A DNA stretch of 64,000 nt from Streptomyces sp. NBC_00525. Lineage in GTDB: Bacteria; Actinomycetota; Actinomycetes; Streptomycetales; Streptomycetaceae. The notes under the pieces are model-generated. The model ran no database searches. It saw nothing but the letters and a program-made list of their open reading frames with translations, and was not told the origin of the DNA. Each line of letters opens with the position of its first letter. Position 1 is the first letter of the stretch. The DNA lies in assembly GCF_036346595.1 (NCBI RefSeq), contig NZ_CP107834.1, forward strand, positions 3,286,001-3,350,000, in the 5' to 3' direction. The position numbers and the translations under genes were made by a program. Shown here piece after piece: positions 61,023 to 64,000 of the stretch.

Positions 61023-62288
61023 ATGAACGAGCGGATAGGCGATGAGATAAACAACGGGCCCAAGAAGCCCGGCTCGGACAATCTCTTTCAGCTCGGTGAA
61101 TTCCGTACCCTTTGGGCCGCTTATGCTCAGTCGATCCTGGGCGACCAGCTGGCTCGGGTGGCGCTGTCGTTGCTCGTTTTCGAGCGCACGGATTCACCGG
61201 GATGGACCGCGGCGACCTATGCCCTGACCACGTTGCCCGCGCTCCTTTCCGGGGTGCTGCTCTCGGGGCTGGCGGACCGGTTCCCCCGGCGCACGGTCAT
61301 GGTGAGCTGCGACCTGACCCGGATGGCGCTGGTCGGGCTGATGGCGCTGCCGGGGATGCCGCTGCCGCTCCTGGCCGGACTGCTGGTGCTGGCGCAACTG
61401 GCCGAGGCGCCCTTCGGCGCCGCCCAAGGCGCGCTGCTGCCCACCGTGCTCGGCACCGAACGCTACGAGCGGGGCCAGCGGATCATGCAGATCACCCACC
61501 AGGTCGGCCAGCTGGTCGGCTTCGCCGGGGGCGGGCTGCTCGCCGCCTGGCTGGGCAGCAACCGCTCGCTGGCGGTGAACGCGGCGACCTTCCTGCTCTC
61601 CGCGGCCCTCATCCGGTTCGGGGTGAAGGCCCGCCCGGTGACGAGCGACGCGGCCCGTACGGCGAAGCTCGGCGCCCGCGTCGGCGACGCCGCCGCGCTG
61701 ATCTGGTCGGACCGCAGACTGCGCTCGCTGCTCCTGCTGGGCTGGCTCGCGGGCTTCATCGTCCTGCCGGAGGGGCTGGCCGCCCCGTTCGCGGACGAGG
61801 CCGGCGGCGGGGCGTACGCGGTGGGGCTGCTGCTCGCCTCGCATCCGGCGGGCATGGTGCTGGGGGCGGCCCTGCTGGGACGGTCCGAGGTCGGCGACGA
61901 GAACCGGCGCCGGCTGCTCGGCCCCCTGGCGGTCGCCGCGAACGTGCCGCTCGTCGCCTATCTGCTCGATCCCAGCGCGGAAGTGGCGATGCTTCTGCTG
62001 CTCCTCGCCGGGGTCTGCTCGGCGTACCAGATCACCGCCGGGGCCACCTTCGTCCTGCTGACCCCGGCCGACCGGCGGGGCCAGGCACTGGGCCTCGCCC
62101 GGTCCGGGATGATCGCCATGCAGGGCATCGGCGTGGCGTCCGGGGGTGCGATCACGGAGCTGACCGGGTCCTCGGCGAACACCATCGGTGCCTGCGGGCT
62201 GCTCGGGGTGGTCTGCGCCGTGCTGGCCGCCGCGGCCTGGTCACGGGCCCGGGGCACCGGGGCCGAGATGATTCCCGGAAAGGCGTAG
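61023..62288 (+). CDS. MFS transporter
   Basis: 421 residues with twelve membrane helices in two six-helix halves. Loop motif GLADRFPRRTVMVSCD matches the MFS A motif; the start MNERIGDEINNGPKKPGSDN is cytoplasmic. The family includes proton-driven drug efflux pumps; the substrate is unknown. A TAGCGT box six bases before ATG 61023 suggests a leaderless mRNA. Confidence 0.9.
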   Translation: MNERIGDEINNGPKKPGSDNLFQLGEFRTLWAAYAQSILGDQLARVALSLLVFERTDSPGWTAATYALTTLPALLSGVLLSGLADRFPRRTVMVSCDLTRMALVGLMALPGMPLPLLAGLLVLAQLAEAPFGAAQGALLPTVLGTERYERGQRIMQITHQVGQLVGFAGGGLLAAWLGSNRSLAVNAATFLLSAALIRFGVKARPVTSDAARTAKLGARVGDAAALIWSDRRLRSLLLLGWLAGFIVLPEGLAAPFADEAGGGAYAVGLLLASHPAGMVLGAALLGRSEVGDENRRRLLGPLAVAANVPLVAYLLDPSAEVAMLLLLLAGVCSAYQITAGATFVLLTPADRRGQALGLARSGMIAMQGIGVASGGAITELTGSSANTIGACGLLGVVCAVLAAAAWSRARGTGAEMIPGKA

Positions 62289-62369
62289 GCCCGGACGGTC
62301 TACGCCTCGGCGGCCAAACGAAGCTAGGGTCGTCGGCAGGAAACCACGAGATCCACAGGAGTACCAGCG

Positions 62370-62930
62370 ATGTCTATCGACCCGTCCTCGATTCCCAATT
62401 TCGGGGCCCAGCCCGGACCGCAGGCGGCAGGCCCCGCAGGCCCCGTCGTCCCCGACCAGGACCTCGTCAAGCAGCTGCTGGACCAGATGGAGCTGAAGTA
62501 CGTCGTCGACGACGAGGGCGACCTCGCCGCGCCGTGGGAGGAATTCCGCACGTACTTCATGTTCCGCGGCGAGGGCGAGCAGCAGGTCTTCTCGGTCCGC
62601 ACGTTCTACGACCGCCCGCACGACACGGACCTGCGTCCGGTCCTGCTCGACGCGATCGACGACTGGAACCGCCGCACCCTGTGGCCCAAGGTCTACACGC
62701 ACACCCACGAGCACGAGGAGCACGAGGAGGGCGCACCGGAGACCGGCCCCTCGATCCGGCTGATCGGTGAGGCGCAGATGCTCATCGGCACCGGCGTCTC
62801 CCTGGAGCACTTCGTCTCCTCGACGGTCAGCTGGGTGCGCGCGTCCATCGAGTTCGACAAGTGGCTGCTGGAGCGCCTGGGCCTGACCTCGGCCGAGGAC
62901 AAGGCCGCGGAGGGCACGGAGCAGGCCTGA
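62370..62930 (+). CDS. YbjN-domain protein
   Basis: 186 residues. After a Pro/Gly-rich N-terminus the YbjN/T3SC-like fold appears (QLLDQMELKYVVDDEGDLAA, FMFRGEGEQQVFSVRTFYD, DDWNRRTLWPKVYT, GTGVSLEHFVSSTVSW). YbjN proteins act as small chaperone- or regulator-like proteins; the exact role here is unknown. ATG 62370 follows AGGAG by eight bases. Confidence 0.85.
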   Translation: MSIDPSSIPNFGAQPGPQAAGPAGPVVPDQDLVKQLLDQMELKYVVDDEGDLAAPWEEFRTYFMFRGEGEQQVFSVRTFYDRPHDTDLRPVLLDAIDDWNRRTLWPKVYTHTHEHEEHEEGAPETGPSIRLIGEAQMLIGTGVSLEHFVSSTVSWVRASIEFDKWLLERLGLTSAEDKAAEGTEQA

Positions 62931-62940
62931 CGCCGGTTGC

Positions 62941-63000
62941 GCCGGCAGGTATGACGCCGGCAGGTGTGACGCCCGCAGGTATGACGCCCGCAGGTGTGAC
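62941..63000. repeat. Four 15-bp tandem repeats
   Basis: Four exact 15-base steps alternating GCAGGTATGAC and GCAGGTGTGAC cores (period 15) directly between convergent genes, next to the terminator at 63001. Confidence 0.9.
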
Positions 63001-63034
63001 GAGGCCCGGAGCGGGGAATCCCGCGCCGGGCCTC
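63001..63034. terminator. Terminator between convergent genes
   Basis: GAGGCCCGG (63001-63009) pairs with CCGGGCCTC (63026-63034); 9 bases from the aminotransferase stop. Confidence 0.8.
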
Positions 63035-63042
63035 GCCCCGTG

Positions 63043-64000
63043 TCAGAGCTGCTTGAGCCGGCCCACGGCGTCCTGGAGCACATCCATCCGCTTGCAGAAG
63101 GCGAAGCGGACGAAGGGGGCGCCCTGCTCCCGGTGGTCGTAGAAGACGGCGTTGGGGATGGCCACCACCCCGCACCGCTCCGGCAGCGCCCGGCAGAACG
63201 CGATGCCGTCACCGGCCGCGTCGAGCGGGCGGATGTCGGTGGTGACGAAGTACGTGCCGGCCGGGCGGTACACCGCGAACCCGGCTTCCGTGAGCCCCGT
63301 GCACAGCAGGTCCCGCTTGGCGCGCATGTCCGCGCGCAGCTCCTCGTAGTAGCTGTCGGGCAGCCGCAGCGCCTCGGCGACGGCGTACTGGAGGGGGCCG
63401 CCGGAGACGTACGTCAGGAACTGCTTCGCGGAGCGGACCGCCGTCACCAGCTCGGGGCTCCCGGTGACCCAGCCGATCTTCCAGCCGGTGTACGAGAACG
63501 TCTTGCCGGCGGACGAGATGGTGAGTGTGCGCTCACGCATGCCGGGGAAGCCCGCGAGCGGCAGGTGCTCGTTCTCGAAGACCAGATGCTCGTAGACCTC
63601 GTCGGTGACGACGATCAGATCGTGCTCGCACGCCAGGGCCGCGATCGCGGCCAGTTCCTCGCGGTCGAGGACGGTGCCGGTCGGGTTGTGCGGGGTGTTG
63701 ATCAGCAGCAGCCGGGTACGGCGCGTGACCGCCGCGCGCAGTTCGTCGAGATCCAGCCGGTAGACGCCGTCGGAGGCGTCGGGACGCAGGGTGACGGGTG
63801 CGCGCGTGGCGCCCGCCATGGCGATGCAGGCGGCGTACGAGTCGTAGTAGGGCTCCAGCGCGATGACCTCGTCGCCCGGCTCCAGGAGCGCCAGGAGCGA
63901 GGCGGCGATGGCCTCCGTGGCCCCGGCGGTGACCAGGACCTCGCTGTCGGGGTCGTATGCCAGGCCGTAGCGCCGCTGCTGGTGGTCGGTGATCGCGGTA
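63043..64000 (-). CDS. Class I/II PLP-dependent aminotransferase (5' end outside window)
   Basis: The frame continues to the right edge, so only the C-terminal ~319 residues are seen. Fold-type I features: TAGATEAIAASLLALLEPGDEV, LINTPHNPTGTV, VVTDEVYEHLVF and the PLP lysine in ISSAGKTFSYTGWKIGW. It moves amino groups between amino and keto acids; DapC/succinyldiaminopimelate or glutamine-phenylpyruvate types are possible. It may not be told from this part. The ATG at 63819 is internal. Confidence 0.92.
   Translation of the reverse strand, partial: TAITDHQQRRYGLAYDPDSEVLVTAGATEAIAASLLALLEPGDEVIALEPYYDSYAACIAMAGATRAPVTLRPDASDGVYRLDLDELRAAVTRRTRLLLINTPHNPTGTVLDREELAAIAALACEHDLIVVTDEVYEHLVFENEHLPLAGFPGMRERTLTISSAGKTFSYTGWKIGWVTGSPELVTAVRSAKQFLTYVSGGPLQYAVAEALRLPDSYYEELRADMRAKRDLLCTGLTEAGFAVYRPAGTYFVTTDIRPLDAAGDGIAFCRALPERCGVVAIPNAVFYDHREQGAPFVRFAFCKRMDVLQDAVGRLKQL

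Noticed and set aside
1..64000. CRISPR array
   Set aside because: No regularly spaced direct repeats with unique spacers; the tandem repeats seen are short and contiguous.

Overview
The window looks like a chromosomal segment from a Streptomyces or a close relative. Evidence: very high GC with strong third-position GC bias, frequent GTG/TTG starts and GTGA/ATGA stop-start overlaps, and typical Streptomyces families (SARP regulator, GH11 xylanase with CBM2, SpoIIE-type phosphatase, HspR-controlled dnaK and clpB). Several accessory genes carry the rare TTA leucine codon.

Layout. 1-16366: mixed metabolic and regulatory genes: an AraC regulator (cut at the edge), a PAS-GAF-PP2C phosphatase, a four-gene XRE/ImmA-like/membrane operon, a DEAD-box helicase with a hairpin-rich leader, a two-subunit fluoride channel operon with a DUF190 gene, a PGRP amidase, an acetyltransferase, a kinase-like phosphotransferase, a membrane protein, an SMP-30 lactonase, a secreted xylanase and a glycosyltransferase. 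16537-24906: signalling genes: an AfsR-like SARP with a possible 47-codon peptide gene and a large palindrome behind it, a divergent NB-ARC/TPR protein, and a small protein whose C-terminal motif resembles the N-terminal motif of the NB-ARC protein. 25069-32220: a lipoprotein beta-propeller, then a tightly coupled five-gene operon (MotA/ZorA-like, MotB/ZorB-like, VWA, PP2C, kinase) divergent from a TerD-like gene.

32342-34918 is a cluster of immunity-type genes (Imm7, colicin-immunity-like, SseB-like, one frameshifted) without a visible toxin. 35061-43141 is an island at a tRNA-Gly(CCC) gene whose 3' end occurs three times in direct orientation. It holds vapBC, a Shedu nuclease with an overlapping small partner, a low-GC DUF5677-like gene, a UDP-sugar dehydrogenase, two frameshifted genes and a decayed vapC copy; no integrase is visible.

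From 43318 on the content is mostly core: a small zinc-ribbon protein, dcd, a phosphoribosyltransferase, a Yip1-like protein, a large Fe-S reductase, a small sugar transferase, dnaK-grpE-dnaJ-hspR, clpB, an MFS transporter, a YbjN protein and an aminotransferase cut at the right edge. Between hspR and clpB lies an unusual locus: three paralogous LuxR-type regulators divergent from a secreted-looking small protein with three GEISW repeats at exact 13-residue spacing, followed by a Rieske-like protein lacking the usual cluster ligands.

The best candidates for undescribed systems are the motor-like/kinase/phosphatase/VWA/TerD locus, the NB-ARC/amyloid-motif pair and the GEISW repeat-peptide locus. 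All functional statements are from reading the sequence; no database search was possible.
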